The notes below the pieces were generated by a model, which ran no database searches, was not told the DNA's origin, and saw nothing but the letters and a program-made list of their open reading frames with translations. The translations under genes were made by a program, and so were the position numbers. Source: Micromonospora alfalfae (GTDB lineage: Bacteria; Actinomycetota; Actinomycetes; Mycobacteriales; Micromonosporaceae). From it: a stretch of DNA of 64,000 nt. Below, one piece after another: positions 35,043 through 43,141 of this stretch. The stretch lies in contig NZ_JAKKFH010000063.1 in the NCBI RefSeq assembly GCF_022230925.1, positions 1 through 64,000 of the forward strand. Reading direction: 5' to 3'. The stretch's first letter is position 1, and the number at the start of each line of letters is the position of its first letter.

Positions 35043-36257
35043 TCAGCGGATCTGCATCCCGGAGATCGCCCGGGAGATGACCAGTCGTTGGATTTCCGAG
35101 GTGCCCTCGAAGATGGTGTAGATCTTGGCGTCCCGGTACCAACGCTCGACCGGGTGGTCACGCAGGAAGCCGGCTCCGCCGAGCAGTTGCACGGCCTTCT
35201 CGGTGACCGACACGGCCACCTCGCCGGCCTTGAGCTTGGACATCGATCCTTCGCCAGCTGTGAACGGGCGGTTGTTGCGGCCCATCCACGAGGCCCGCCA
35301 GACCAGCAGCCGCGCCGCGTCGATCTCCATCCGCATGTCGGCCAGCGCGAACGCGACCGCCTGGTTCTCGATGATCGGGCGTCCGAACTGGACCCGGTCC
35401 TTCGCGTAGTCGAGCGCGTACTCGTAGGCGGCCCGGGCCACGCCGAGCGCCTGGGCGCCGACTGTGGGTCGGGACAGCTCGAAGGTGCGCATCGCGGCCT
35501 GCCCGGTGGCCCGCTGACCGGAGCGGGCCCGGTCCAGGCGTTCCAGCAGGGCGTCCCGTCCGCCGAGCAGGCAGCGGCCGGGTACGCGTACCCCGTCGAG
35601 GAAGACGTCGGCGGTGTGCGACGCGCGGAGGCCGAGTTTGCGCAGCTTGCGGGTGGCGGCCAGGCCGGGGGTGCCCGGCGGTACGACGAACGCCGCCTGA
35701 CCCCGGGAGCCGAGCGCGGGGTCGACGGAGGCGGTGACCACGTGCACTCCGGCGATTCCGCCGTTCGTGGCGTACGCCTTCTGACCGGTGAGCACCCACT
35801 CGTCGGTGGCCTCGTCGTAGACGGCCCGGGTGCGCATCGCGCCGACGTCGGAGCCGGCTTCCGGCTCGCTGGTGCAGAAGGCGGCGACGGCCGGCGAGTC
35901 GACGTCGCCGAAGCACTGCGGCACCCATTCGACCATCTGGTCCGGGGTGCCGGCGCCGTAGATGGCGGCGACGGCGAGTGAGGTGCCGAAGATGCTCATG
36001 CCGATGCCGGCGTCACCCCAGAAGAGTTCCTCGCTGGCGATCGGCAGGGAGAGCCCGGTCGGGTCGGCCCAGCAGGTGGCGAGGAACTCGAAGCCGTAGA
36101 GGCCGACCTTGGCGGCTTCCTGGATCACCGGCCACGGGGTGTCCTCGCGCTCGTCCCACTCGGCGGCGGCCGGGCGCACGACCTCGGCGGCGAAGCCGTG
36201 CACCCAGTCGCGTAGATCCCGCTGTTCCTCGTTCAGGTCGAGCGAGAACTCAGCCAT
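35043..36257 (-). CDS. acyl-CoA dehydrogenase
   Basis: A 404-residue FAD-dependent acyl-CoA dehydrogenase catalysing the first oxidation of a beta-oxidation round. It shows AFCTSEPEAGSDVGAMRT and GQKAYATNGG in the middle domain, RVQFGRPIIENQAVAFALADM, and IFEGTSEIQRLVI near the C-terminus, with the catalytic glutamate. The protein starts two bases after the stop of the SCP2-domain gene, so they form an operon. Which acyl group is oxidised is unknown; the SCP2 partner suggests sterol- or branched-lipid-derived substrates. Confidence 0.9.
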   Translation of the reverse strand: MAEFSLDLNEEQRDLRDWVHGFAAEVVRPAAAEWDEREDTPWPVIQEAAKVGLYGFEFLATCWADPTGLSLPIASEELFWGDAGIGMSIFGTSLAVAAIYGAGTPDQMVEWVPQCFGDVDSPAVAAFCTSEPEAGSDVGAMRTRAVYDEATDEWVLTGQKAYATNGGIAGVHVVTASVDPALGSRGQAAFVVPPGTPGLAATRKLRKLGLRASHTADVFLDGVRVPGRCLLGGRDALLERLDRARSGQRATGQAAMRTFELSRPTVGAQALGVARAAYEYALDYAKDRVQFGRPIIENQAVAFALADMRMEIDAARLLVWRASWMGRNNRPFTAGEGSMSKLKAGEVAVSVTEKAVQLLGGAGFLRDHPVERWYRDAKIYTIFEGTSEIQRLVISRAISGMQIR

Positions 36258-36258
36258 G

Positions 36259-36711
36259 TCAGGCCTTGGGGATGTCGAACAGGTTGGCGATGTTGGCGGC
36301 GAGGCCCAGGTCGCCCTTCGCCTTCAACTTGCCGGTCATGAACATCATCACCGGGTTGGCGCCACCGGAGACGATCTTCAGGAACTCGACCGGGCCCATG
36401 GTGAGGCTCAGCTTCGGGTCGTGCTGCGGGGTCTGGTTCACGACGCAGGTGCCGTCGGCGATGGCCACCTCGTAGGTGTCGCTGCCGCCGTCGGGACGAC
36501 CGGTGATGATCCAGTGGATGACCGCGTTGGTGGAACCGGCCCGGTCCGCGCGGAACAGCGACGGCATCCGACCGAACACCTCGCCGAGGACCTTGTCCCG
36601 CATGTCACCGGACATCACCTGGGCGATCTTGTCGTCCGGGGTGGACTTGACCAGCTGGGCGAACTCCTTGGGGCCGACATTCGCGAAGGTGGCCGGGTCG
36701 AAGTCAGTCAT
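36259..36711 (-). CDS. SCP2 sterol-binding domain protein
   Basis: A 150-residue protein formed by a single SCP2 (sterol carrier protein 2) domain: FDPATFANVGPKEFAQLV, VIHWIITGRPDGGSDTYEV, DPKLSLTMGPVEFLKIVSG and MMFMTGKLKAKGDLGLA. SCP2 domains bind hydrophobic ligands such as sterols, fatty acyls or acyl-CoA. It is the first gene of an operon with an acyl-CoA dehydrogenase and is divergent from a TetR regulator, with a near-perfect 30-bp operator in the spacer. Confidence 0.9.
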   Translation of the reverse strand: MTDFDPATFANVGPKEFAQLVKSTPDDKIAQVMSGDMRDKVLGEVFGRMPSLFRADRAGSTNAVIHWIITGRPDGGSDTYEVAIADGTCVVNQTPQHDPKLSLTMGPVEFLKIVSGGANPVMMFMTGKLKAKGDLGLAANIANLFDIPKA

Positions 36712-36735
36712 CAGGTGCGCCTTCCGGAAGATTGG

Positions 36736-36765
36736 CTACTCGCGCGTAACCCTACGCACGAGTAG
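36736..36765. promoter_or_regulatory. TetR operator, 13-bp arms
   Basis: CTACTCGCGCGTA-ACCC-TACGCACGAGTAG: the two 13-base arms are reverse complements with a single mismatch. It lies between the divergent SCP2 and TetR genes, so it should repress both. The outer CTACT/AGTAG recurs in the spacer between fabG4 and the thiolase at 47239-47252. Confidence 0.8.
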
Positions 36766-36778
36766 GTATGCTCGCAAG

Positions 36779-37417
36779 GTGTCCAGCGTCCCCGCCTTCA
36801 AGCGCCTGCCTCGCGCCGTCCGCGAGCAGCAGATGCTCGACGCGGCCGTCAAGGTCTTCTCCCGACGTGGCTTCCACGCCGCCAGCATGGACGAGATCGC
36901 CGAGGACGCCGGCATCTCCAAACCCATGGTGTACGCGTACCTCGGCACCAAGGAGGAGCTCTTCGTCGCCTGTCTGCACCGGGAGGGCACCCGGATGATG
37001 CAGGCCATCGCCGGGGCGGCGGCTCCCGACCTGCCGGCCGACGAGCGGCTCTGGCGCGGGCTGCGGGCGTTCTTCGGCTTCGTGGGCGCGCACCGCGACG
37101 GCTGGGCGGTGCTCTACCGGCAGGCCCGGGGTGAGCAGCCGTTCGCCGGCGAGTTGGCCACCATGCGGGCCCGGCTGGTCGAGGTGGTCGCCGGGATGCT
37201 CGACCACGCCCTGCGCGCCGAGGGCCGGGAGATCGCCGCCGTCGACCTGGAGGTCGTCGCGTACGCCCTGGTCGGCGCGACCGAGTCGCTTGCCGACTGG
37301 CTCGCGGACCACCCGGAGGCCGACCCGGAGAAGACCGCCACCCGAATGATGAACGTGGCCTGGCTCGGTGCCGCCCAACTGCTGCACGGCGTCGTCTGGC
37401 GCCCGGCCGCCGACTGA
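36779..37417 (+). CDS. TetR-family regulator of lipid operon
   Basis: A 212-residue TetR regulator. The HTH domain covers REQQMLDAAVKVFSRRGFHA, SMDEIAEDAGISKPMVYAYL and GTKEELFVACL (about 14-60); the C-terminal helical domain would bind an acyl-CoA or similar ligand. The GTG 36779 start has no ribosome-binding site but a GTATGCT -10-like sequence is ten bases upstream, so a leaderless transcript is possible. The divergent operator suggests control of itself and the SCP2/acyl-CoA dehydrogenase genes, possibly also the thiolase region at 47 kb. Confidence 0.9.
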   Translation: MSSVPAFKRLPRAVREQQMLDAAVKVFSRRGFHAASMDEIAEDAGISKPMVYAYLGTKEELFVACLHREGTRMMQAIAGAAAPDLPADERLWRGLRAFFGFVGAHRDGWAVLYRQARGEQPFAGELATMRARLVEVVAGMLDHALRAEGREIAAVDLEVVAYALVGATESLADWLADHPEADPEKTATRMMNVAWLGAAQLLHGVVWRPAAD

Positions 37418-37495
37418 CCCCCCCGGAGGTCAGCGCCCGGCCGCCGACTGACCGCCCCGAGGTCAGCGCCCGGCCCCGGCAGCCCCCGAGGTCAG
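37399..37495. repeat. 34-bp direct repeat at the TetR gene end
   Basis: GCGCCCGGCCGCCGACTGAC, including the TetR stop codon, occurs at 37399 and again at 37433. A third, degraded copy starts near 37466 and reaches the stop of the convergent DedA gene. This is a tandem duplication of the gene end, probably from replication slippage. Confidence 0.75.
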
Positions 37496-38136
37496 CGCAC
37501 CGGCACCCGGCGCACAGGTTCGGTCGCCGACGCCGACCCCGCGGATCGGCGACGCCGGCCCAGCCAGCGAACCACCTCGACGATGGTGGTCACGCCCAGG
37601 GCGAGGCTCAGACCAAGCAGGAGACCGCGCAGCGGGTCCTGCTCGAAGGCCATTCCGCCGAGGTAGCCCACCAGCCCGGAGTAGAGACCCCACGAGCCGG
37701 CGGCGAGGGCGTCGAAGGCCAGGAACCGCCGTCGGGGATAGCGCACAGCGCCCATGGTGAGGGTGACCGCCGTCCGGCCGCCCGGCACATAACGGGCCAC
37801 GGTGAGGATGAGGCCGCCCCGGGTGGCGATCCCTCGACGGGCCCACTCGATGGCGGCCCTGCGCCGGCCCTCGGCTGGCAGCCGGTCGAGTAGGCGGGTG
37901 CCACCGCCCCGACCGATGGCGTACGAGATGTGATCGCCGATCAGCGCCCCGCTCGCGGCCACCAGGATCACCGCAGGAAGGTACGGCGCACCGGAGGCCG
38001 CGAACACCCCTGCGGTGATCACCGCCGTCTCGCTCGGTACCACCGGGAAGAAGCCGTCGAGCACCGCGATCGCGAAGATCGCCAGGTACACCCAGGGCGA
38101 GGACATCGTGTCGTGCAGCAGGTCGAGCAGATCCAT
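37492..38136 (-). CDS. DedA-family membrane protein (paralogue 1 of pair)
   Basis: A 214-residue DedA/VTT-domain protein, a likely phospholipid or undecaprenyl-phosphate flippase by family. Landmarks are AVLDGFFPVVPSETAVITAG, GDHISYAIGRGGG, ARYVPGGRTAVTLTMGAVRY and a C-terminal helix before an Arg-rich tail. ATG 38136 aligns with the start of the paralogue at 40738; an upstream ATG at 38172 lacks a ribosome-binding site. The two paralogues flank a two-component system on the opposite strand. Confidence 0.87.
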   Translation of the reverse strand: MDLLDLLHDTMSSPWVYLAIFAIAVLDGFFPVVPSETAVITAGVFAASGAPYLPAVILVAASGALIGDHISYAIGRGGGTRLLDRLPAEGRRRAAIEWARRGIATRGGLILTVARYVPGGRTAVTLTMGAVRYPRRRFLAFDALAAGSWGLYSGLVGYLGGMAFEQDPLRGLLLGLSLALGVTTIVEVVRWLGRRRRSAGSASATEPVRRVPVR

Positions 38137-38306
38137 GATCCTGATGCTGGTCGGGGCGGCGGCTCCCGACATCGGCCAGTGGTCAGGTGGGCGGCACTAC
38201 TTAGGTAGCGGCCGGCCCGGACTGCGTATAGGGGTCATCCCCCACCTCACCCGGGTACGGCGTTGCGGGGCGACCCGATCCGTCGGCTGCGCTCTAGGCT
38301 CGCTGC

Positions 38307-39458
38307 GTGGCCTCCAGCGCCGTCGCCCCCCGGCGGGTCGTCCATCGGTACGCCCCGCTGCTGCTCGCCGTCCTGGTCGCCGTGGCCGTGTGGGCCAGCG
38401 CGACCGGTGACATCGGGGTCCGCTCGCCGCTGCCGAGCGCTGTCGTGCTGCTGATCGCACTGGGCTCGGCGTGGGCCGCCGCCACGATCCGGTCCCGCCG
38501 CTGGCCGTTGTTCCTGGCCGCGGCGGTCGGCTGGTTGGTGCTCGCCGCGGCGGCGGCCGGGGTGCTGGCCTCGTACCAGGCGGGTCTGCGGTTGCGCGGT
38601 CGCCAACTCGCCGGCTACCTCGCCGGTGTGGCAGTGGTGCTGACCGGCGGGGTGCTGGTCGGGCTGGCAGTGGGTGGCGTACGCCGGATCACCACCGCCA
38701 GCACCGGCAACGTGCTGCTCCTCGCCGCCTGCCTGGTGGGGCTTCCGTTGGTCTTCGGTCTCTGGGTGCGGGCCCGTCAGGACACGCTCGCCGCTCTGCG
38801 GGACCGGGCCGAGCGGCTGGAACGCGAGCAGGAGGCCCGCGCCGACCGGATCCGGGCCGAGGAACGGACCCGGATCGCCCGGGAGATGCACGACGTGGTG
38901 GCACACCGGGTCTCGTTGATGGTGGTGCATGCCGGGGCGCTGGAGGTGACAGCCGTCGACCCGGCGACCGTCGAGGCCGCCGCGCTGATCCGGACCACCG
39001 GCCGGCAGGCGCTCACCGACCTGCGCGAGGTGCTGGGTGTGCTGCGCCAGGCCGACCCGGCCGTGACGCCGGAGCGGGGGCTCGACACGTTGGACGAGTT
39101 GATCGGGGAGTCCCGCGCCGCCGGTCTGCGGGTGTCCCGGCAGGACGAAGGTGTGCCGACGGCACTTCCGGCGACGCTGGGCCGTACCGCGTACCGGGTG
39201 GTCCGCGAGGCGTTGACCAACGTGCGTAAGCACGCGGCCGACGCCGAGACGACTGTCTGCCTGCGCTACCTGCCCGACGGGCTGGAGGTGCTGATCCGCA
39301 ACGGCCCGTCCGAGGGCGGGTCGGGGCTGCCGGGTGCCGGGCAGGGTCTGCTCGGGCTGCGTGAGCGGGTGGAGCTGCTCGGCGGCCGGTTGGAGGCAGC
39401 TCCCGTGGACGGCGGCTTCCTGGTCCGGGCCCTGATCCCGCTGGCGGGTGCGGCGTGA
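38307..39458 (+). CDS. sensor histidine kinase (HisKA_3 type)
   Basis: A 383-residue membrane sensor kinase with four or five N-terminal membrane helices (about 15-160), a short coiled-coil, the phosphoacceptor box REMHDVVAHRVSLMVVHAG with its histidine, and an HATPase domain with REALTNVRKHA and GQGLLGLRERVELLGG. It lacks an obvious external sensor domain, so the signal is probably membrane-borne. TAGGCT at 38295-38300 lies six bases before the GTG start, so the transcript is likely leaderless. It overlaps the response-regulator gene by four bases. Confidence 0.92.
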   Translation: MASSAVAPRRVVHRYAPLLLAVLVAVAVWASATGDIGVRSPLPSAVVLLIALGSAWAAATIRSRRWPLFLAAAVGWLVLAAAAAGVLASYQAGLRLRGRQLAGYLAGVAVVLTGGVLVGLAVGGVRRITTASTGNVLLLAACLVGLPLVFGLWVRARQDTLAALRDRAERLEREQEARADRIRAEERTRIAREMHDVVAHRVSLMVVHAGALEVTAVDPATVEAAALIRTTGRQALTDLREVLGVLRQADPAVTPERGLDTLDELIGESRAAGLRVSRQDEGVPTALPATLGRTAYRVVREALTNVRKHAADAETTVCLRYLPDGLEVLIRNGPSEGGSGLPGAGQGLLGLRERVELLGGRLEAAPVDGGFLVRALIPLAGAA

Positions 39459-40096
39459 TCCGGGTGGTGGTGGTCGACGACGAGCAGCTTGTTCGGGCCG
39501 GGCTGCGGCTGATCCTTGAGGCGGCGGAGGACATCACTGTCGTCGGTGAGGCGGCTGACGGCGCCGGCGCGCTGGATCAGGCCCAGCGGTTACGCCCCGA
39601 CGTGGTACTGCTCGACGTGCGGATGCCGGGCGTCGACGGGCTGACCGTCGCGCCCGCGGTGGTCGCCGTCGGCCCGAAGGTGATCATGTTGACCACCTTC
39701 GACCTCGACGAGTACGTGCACCGGGCGCTGCGGGCCGGCGCTGTCGGCTTCCTGCTCAAGGACACCCCGCCCCGCGAGTTGGCCGCCGCCGTTCGGACGG
39801 TGGCCGCCGGCAACGCGATGCTCGCCCCGACCGTGACCCGGCGTCTGATCAGCTCGTTCGCCGAGCGTGGTCCGGCCCGCCGGGACGCGGCCCGTGAGCG
39901 GCTCGCACCGCTGACCGGGCGGGAGCTGGCGATCGTCCGGGAGGTGGCGCGCGGGCACGGCAACGCGGAGATCGCCCGGCGGCTGACGATGAGCGAGGCC
40001 ACCGTCAAGGCACACGTCAGCCGGGCGCTGGCGAAACTCCACGCGGGCAACCGGGTGCAGTTGGCCATCCTGGTGTACGACGCCGACCTGCTGTGA
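39455..40096 (+). CDS. NarL/FixJ-type response regulator
   Basis: A 213-residue response regulator: receiver domain with VVVDDEQLVRAGL, the phosphoacceptor in DVVLLDVRMPG, and conserved T and K positions (LTTFDLDEY, GFLLKDTPP), then a LuxR-type HTH LTGRELAIVREVARGHGNAE with SEATVKAHVSRALAKL. It is the partner of the preceding kinase, with a GTGA overlap. Its targets are unknown; the two flanking DedA genes are candidates. Confidence 0.93.
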   Translation: MIRVVVVDDEQLVRAGLRLILEAAEDITVVGEAADGAGALDQAQRLRPDVVLLDVRMPGVDGLTVAPAVVAVGPKVIMLTTFDLDEYVHRALRAGAVGFLLKDTPPRELAAAVRTVAAGNAMLAPTVTRRLISSFAERGPARRDAARERLAPLTGRELAIVREVARGHGNAEIARRLTMSEATVKAHVSRALAKLHAGNRVQLAILVYDADLL

Positions 40097-40102
40097 CGAA
40101 TG

Positions 40103-40738
40103 TCAGGTCGAGCCGGCCCGGTCGGTGGTGGCGGCGGCGCGGCGGCGGGCCCGGTGGCGCAGCCAACGGACGCCCTCGATGCCCAGCGTGACGATCACCG
40201 ACAGGCCGATCCCGGCGAGGACACCCTTGACGGGGTGCCGTTCGAAGGCCAGCCCACCGAAGTAGCCGAGCAGCCCGCAGTACAGGGCCCAGGTGACCGC
40301 CGCTATCGCGTCGTACAGCAGGAACGACCGGCGGGGATAGCGCACCGCGCCCATGGTGAGGGTGACGGCGGTCCGCCCGCCCGGCAGATACCGGGAGGTG
40401 GTCAGGATCAGCCCGCCGCGCCGGTTCAGCGCGCGCCGGGCCCACTCCGAGCTGGCTCGTCGGCGGCTGCCGTCGGGAAACCCGGCGAGGCGTCTCGCGC
40501 CGCCACCGCGCCCGATGGCGTACGAGACGTGGTCACCGGCGCAGGCGCCCACCGCAGCGGCGGCGACAACCGCCGCCAGCTTGGGATTTCCGCTGGTGGA
40601 GAGCACGGCGGCGGTGATGACGGCCGCCTCGCCGGGTACGGCCGGGAAGAACGCGTCGACCGCCGTGAGCCCGAAGATCAGCAGGTACACCCACGGTGAG
40701 GTGACCAGCTGTCGGAGCAGGTCGAGCGCGGAATCCAT
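40103..40738 (-). CDS. DedA-family membrane protein (paralogue 2 of pair)
   Basis: A 211-residue DedA protein closely related to the one at 37492: MDSALDLLRQLVTSPWVYLL, AVDAFFPAVPGEAAVITAA, GDHVSYAIGRGGG, SRYLPGGRTAVTLTMGAVRY. The Glu in PGEAAVIT corresponds to the acidic position typical of the family. It is convergent with the response-regulator gene, six bases away, and the two DedA copies bracket the two-component system. The frame is open to 40873, but the extra residues are not family-like, and ATG 40738 aligns with the other paralogue. Confidence 0.87.
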   Translation of the reverse strand: MDSALDLLRQLVTSPWVYLLIFGLTAVDAFFPAVPGEAAVITAAVLSTSGNPKLAAVVAAAAVGACAGDHVSYAIGRGGGARRLAGFPDGSRRRASSEWARRALNRRGGLILTTSRYLPGGRTAVTLTMGAVRYPRRSFLLYDAIAAVTWALYCGLLGYFGGLAFERHPVKGVLAGIGLSVIVTLGIEGVRWLRHRARRRAAATTDRAGST

Positions 40739-40808
40739 GCCCCCATGCTCGCCGGGTGCGACCCGCCCGGTGGCCGAAGCCGCGGGATAACCCCACCTCT
40801 CCCCGCGC

Positions 40809-40878
40809 CGATCTTGCACTTTGGGTCCGCACCAATCCCTGCAAAAGCCGCAGAACAACAACCGAAAGTGCAAGATCG
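40809..40878. repeat. 70-bp intergenic palindrome
   Basis: CGATCTTGCACTTT at 40809-40822 and AAAGTGCAAGATCG at 40865-40878 are perfect complements, separated by a less GC-rich 42-base centre (AATCCCTGCAAAAGCC, AACAACAACCG). It is distinct from the TGATCA-arm elements. It lies between a divergently read DedA gene and the end of the synthetase-like gene, so it may act as a terminator. Confidence 0.75.
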
Positions 40879-40913
40879 ACGGGTTGCGGCGGGGTGGGGC
40901 CCGGTGGGGTGGG

Positions 40914-42176
40914 TCAGGCTGAGTGGATCAGGGCTGGCGGGGTGAGCAGCGGGCCGTGTGAGGTCTTGTCGTCGGCGGTGGGGCCTTGCGAGGTCAGCAC
41001 CACAGGTACGTCCAACTCTGTGCTCACCGCCTGTGCCCAGTCCGTCGGCGGTTCGTCGTACACCGGGCGGGAGCGCAGCAGGCGGGCGGTGAGCGCGGCC
41101 TGCCGGTCCAGGTCACCGGGCGGGCCCGGGGTGAGCCGGTCGGTGGTGTCGTAGCGGCGGCAGATCCGCAGGTCGGGGCCGGCCAGGTCGAGGTGGGTCA
41201 CTGCCAGGCCGTCGACGCCGCCGGCCGCGGCGAGGGCGTACCGGTGGGCGACCGCGTCGAAGTGGCCGAACCGGAACCGGCCCTGCCACGGGTTCGTGGC
41301 GTTGTGCCGGTCGGTGAACGGCAGGCTCGGGTCCTCGGTCACCAACGGACCGTGCCCGTGCCGGGTGGTGACCACCCGGAGCACCCCGATCCGGGTCACG
41401 TCGCCGGGCCGGCCCGCCTCGGCGAGGAGGCTGTCGACGTTGGCGAACGTGGTGGTGCTCCACGTCGTGTACGGGTGGAAGCCGTGCCACTCGTCGAGCA
41501 ACACCCCCTGCGCACCCTCGAAGACGCAGGCCCCGGTGCGCAGCGCCTCGGCGAGCCAACTGCCGTCGACGATGGCGACCCGGTCGGCGAACCCGGTGTA
41601 CGCGGGCAGGCAGTCCTCGACCGGTGGCGCGTCCAGCGGGCCCAGCTCGGCGGTCAGCCGGTCCCGCAGGATGGTCAGCCTGCGGCGCAGCAGTGCCGGG
41701 CTGTGGCAGTCGGCAACCCGGGGCGCGTCGTCGGGGTGGGCGAGACCGTACGCGACGGCCTCGCCCACCCCCAGCCCGCAGGAGCCGTGCCGGTCGGCTC
41801 CCCGGGCGATCTCGCGGGCCCGGTTGGCGGCCCGGTGGTACGGGGTGGCGAGCAGCGCGTCCCCGTCGACTGTCAGCCGGTCGAGCGCGTCGGGCACCCC
41901 GACAGTGGCGAGGTGGTCGGCCTCGGCGGCCAACGCCAGCGGGTCCACCACCACGTGCCGGGACAGGTGCGTACGCACCCCGGGGTGGAAGGTGCCGGCG
42001 CCGAACTGTGCGAACGTGTGGTGCCGCCCGTCGCGCAGCACGACGTTGTGTGCCGCCTGCGCGCCCCCGTTGAAGCGGACCACGGTGTGCACGGGACGGG
42101 TGGCGCAGAGCCAGTCCACGACGGTGCCCTTGCCGGCGTCGCCGTAGCCGAGGTCGACCACCGCCACGTGGTTCAC
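40914..42176 (-). CDS. divergent adenylosuccinate-synthetase-family protein
   Basis: A 420-residue paralogue of PurA. The P-loop DLGYGDAGKGTVVD keeps the catalytic Asp13 and Lys16, and GGAQAAHN keeps the His. But the IMP-binding TTGRGIGPAY is GSCGLGVGEA here, TYPFVTSSN becomes HPYTTWSTT, and the Asp-loop GRERRCGWFD becomes NPWQGRFRFGHFD, so substrate specificity probably differs. A canonical PurA is at 27127, so IMP-to-adenylosuccinate need not be its job; ligation of aspartate or another amine to a different nucleotide is the likely type of reaction. It is the last gene of the Nudix/J-pseudokinase/vWA operon, starting GTG four bases inside the vWA gene's end. Confidence 0.78.
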   Translation of the reverse strand: MNHVAVVDLGYGDAGKGTVVDWLCATRPVHTVVRFNGGAQAAHNVVLRDGRHHTFAQFGAGTFHPGVRTHLSRHVVVDPLALAAEADHLATVGVPDALDRLTVDGDALLATPYHRAANRAREIARGADRHGSCGLGVGEAVAYGLAHPDDAPRVADCHSPALLRRRLTILRDRLTAELGPLDAPPVEDCLPAYTGFADRVAIVDGSWLAEALRTGACVFEGAQGVLLDEWHGFHPYTTWSTTTFANVDSLLAEAGRPGDVTRIGVLRVVTTRHGHGPLVTEDPSLPFTDRHNATNPWQGRFRFGHFDAVAHRYALAAAGGVDGLAVTHLDLAGPDLRICRRYDTTDRLTPGPPGDLDRQAALTARLLRSRPVYDEPPTDWAQAVSTELDVPVVLTSQGPTADDKTSHGPLLTPPALIHSA

Positions 42177-43132
42177 AGCCGGGTCACCCCGCTGGCCGTG
42201 TCGGTGAACGTCGGCAGCGTCGACACCTCGGCCCGCCGTCCCCGGCCGAGGCGGGCCAGCGCCTTCGACACGGTCCCGGTGGCGCCGGAGCCGGCACGGT
42301 CCAGGTCGCGTAGGCCCTCGTCCAGGTTGATGGCCTGTTCGCCGAGGCCGATGGTGAGCGCGATGGTCTCGCAGACCGCGTCGAGGTCGTCGAGCACCAC
42401 GGCGTTCTGCCCGAACAGGTCCCGCCAGAAGTCGAGCACCTTCGCGTTGCCGGCGTAGTGGCTGCCGGCGGGGAGTAGGTAGTAGGTGTCCCAGCGGCGG
42501 GTCACCTCGTCGACCACCTGCCGCAGCGGCACGTCCTCGGAGAGGTCGTCCCCGATCAGGCCGGCCACCTCCCGGGCCTTCACCCGCTGGTACGCCAGCT
42601 CGTCGCCGATGATGAACAGGTAGCCGCGTCGGCCGCGCTTCTCCCAGTTGTCGGTGACGGTGTGCCGGGCCATGAAGTACATGGCCAGTTCGTACGACTC
42701 GCTCATCTGTCCGCCGCCACCGCCTTCGAGGACGATCCGGCCGAGGTCGTCGTCCATCCGGTTGTCCGACTCGAACTGGCCCACCTGCAACGGCACCCGG
42801 TCGCAGGTGGCGTCGCCGATGGCACCGAACATGATCTGCGGGTCGCTGGCGTAGCCCTGCCGTTGCAGCAGCCCGAGCAGTTGCGGCAGCTTGGTCTGCA
42901 GGACCCGTGGCACCGTGCGCATCGAGCCGGTCACGTCGAAGAGCACCGCGACGGGGGTCGACCGGGGGTGCTCGGCGGAGTCGCGGCTCTCGCGGGTCGC
43001 GTCCCTGGGGCCGAGCGCGGGGTGCACAGTGCGCGCCCCGCTGTCGCTGTAGGAGAAGGCGCTCCTTCCGGTGGACCGGCGGTAGCGGTCGGCGGCGTCG
43101 TACACGTCGGTGGACCAGATTCCACTGCCCAT
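42173..43132 (-). CDS. von Willebrand factor A domain protein
   Basis: A 319-residue vWA protein. The metal-ion-dependent adhesion site begins at FDVTGSM (about 65-71), with further conserved Thr and Asp positions downstream (GDATCDRVPLQ, GGGGGQMSESYELAMYF, YLFIIGDE). The first 55 residues (MGSGIWSTDVYDAADRYRRS) are polar and specific to this group. vWA proteins mediate Mg-dependent protein contacts, often in complexes with ATPases or chaperones. It lies between the J-domain/pseudokinase gene (nine bases upstream, TAAGGAG site) and the synthetase-like gene (GTGA overlap), so the three products are made together. Confidence 0.85.
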   Translation of the reverse strand: MGSGIWSTDVYDAADRYRRSTGRSAFSYSDSGARTVHPALGPRDATRESRDSAEHPRSTPVAVLFDVTGSMRTVPRVLQTKLPQLLGLLQRQGYASDPQIMFGAIGDATCDRVPLQVGQFESDNRMDDDLGRIVLEGGGGGQMSESYELAMYFMARHTVTDNWEKRGRRGYLFIIGDELAYQRVKAREVAGLIGDDLSEDVPLRQVVDEVTRRWDTYYLLPAGSHYAGNAKVLDFWRDLFGQNAVVLDDLDAVCETIALTIGLGEQAINLDEGLRDLDRAGSGATGTVSKALARLGRGRRAEVSTLPTFTDTASGVTRL

Positions 43133-43141
43133 GACAGCTCC

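Noticed and set aside
40914..42176. Firm assignment as phage-type PurZ (2-aminoadenine pathway)
   Set aside because: The family is right but diagnostic residues could not be decided by eye, and no partner genes of that pathway are in the window.
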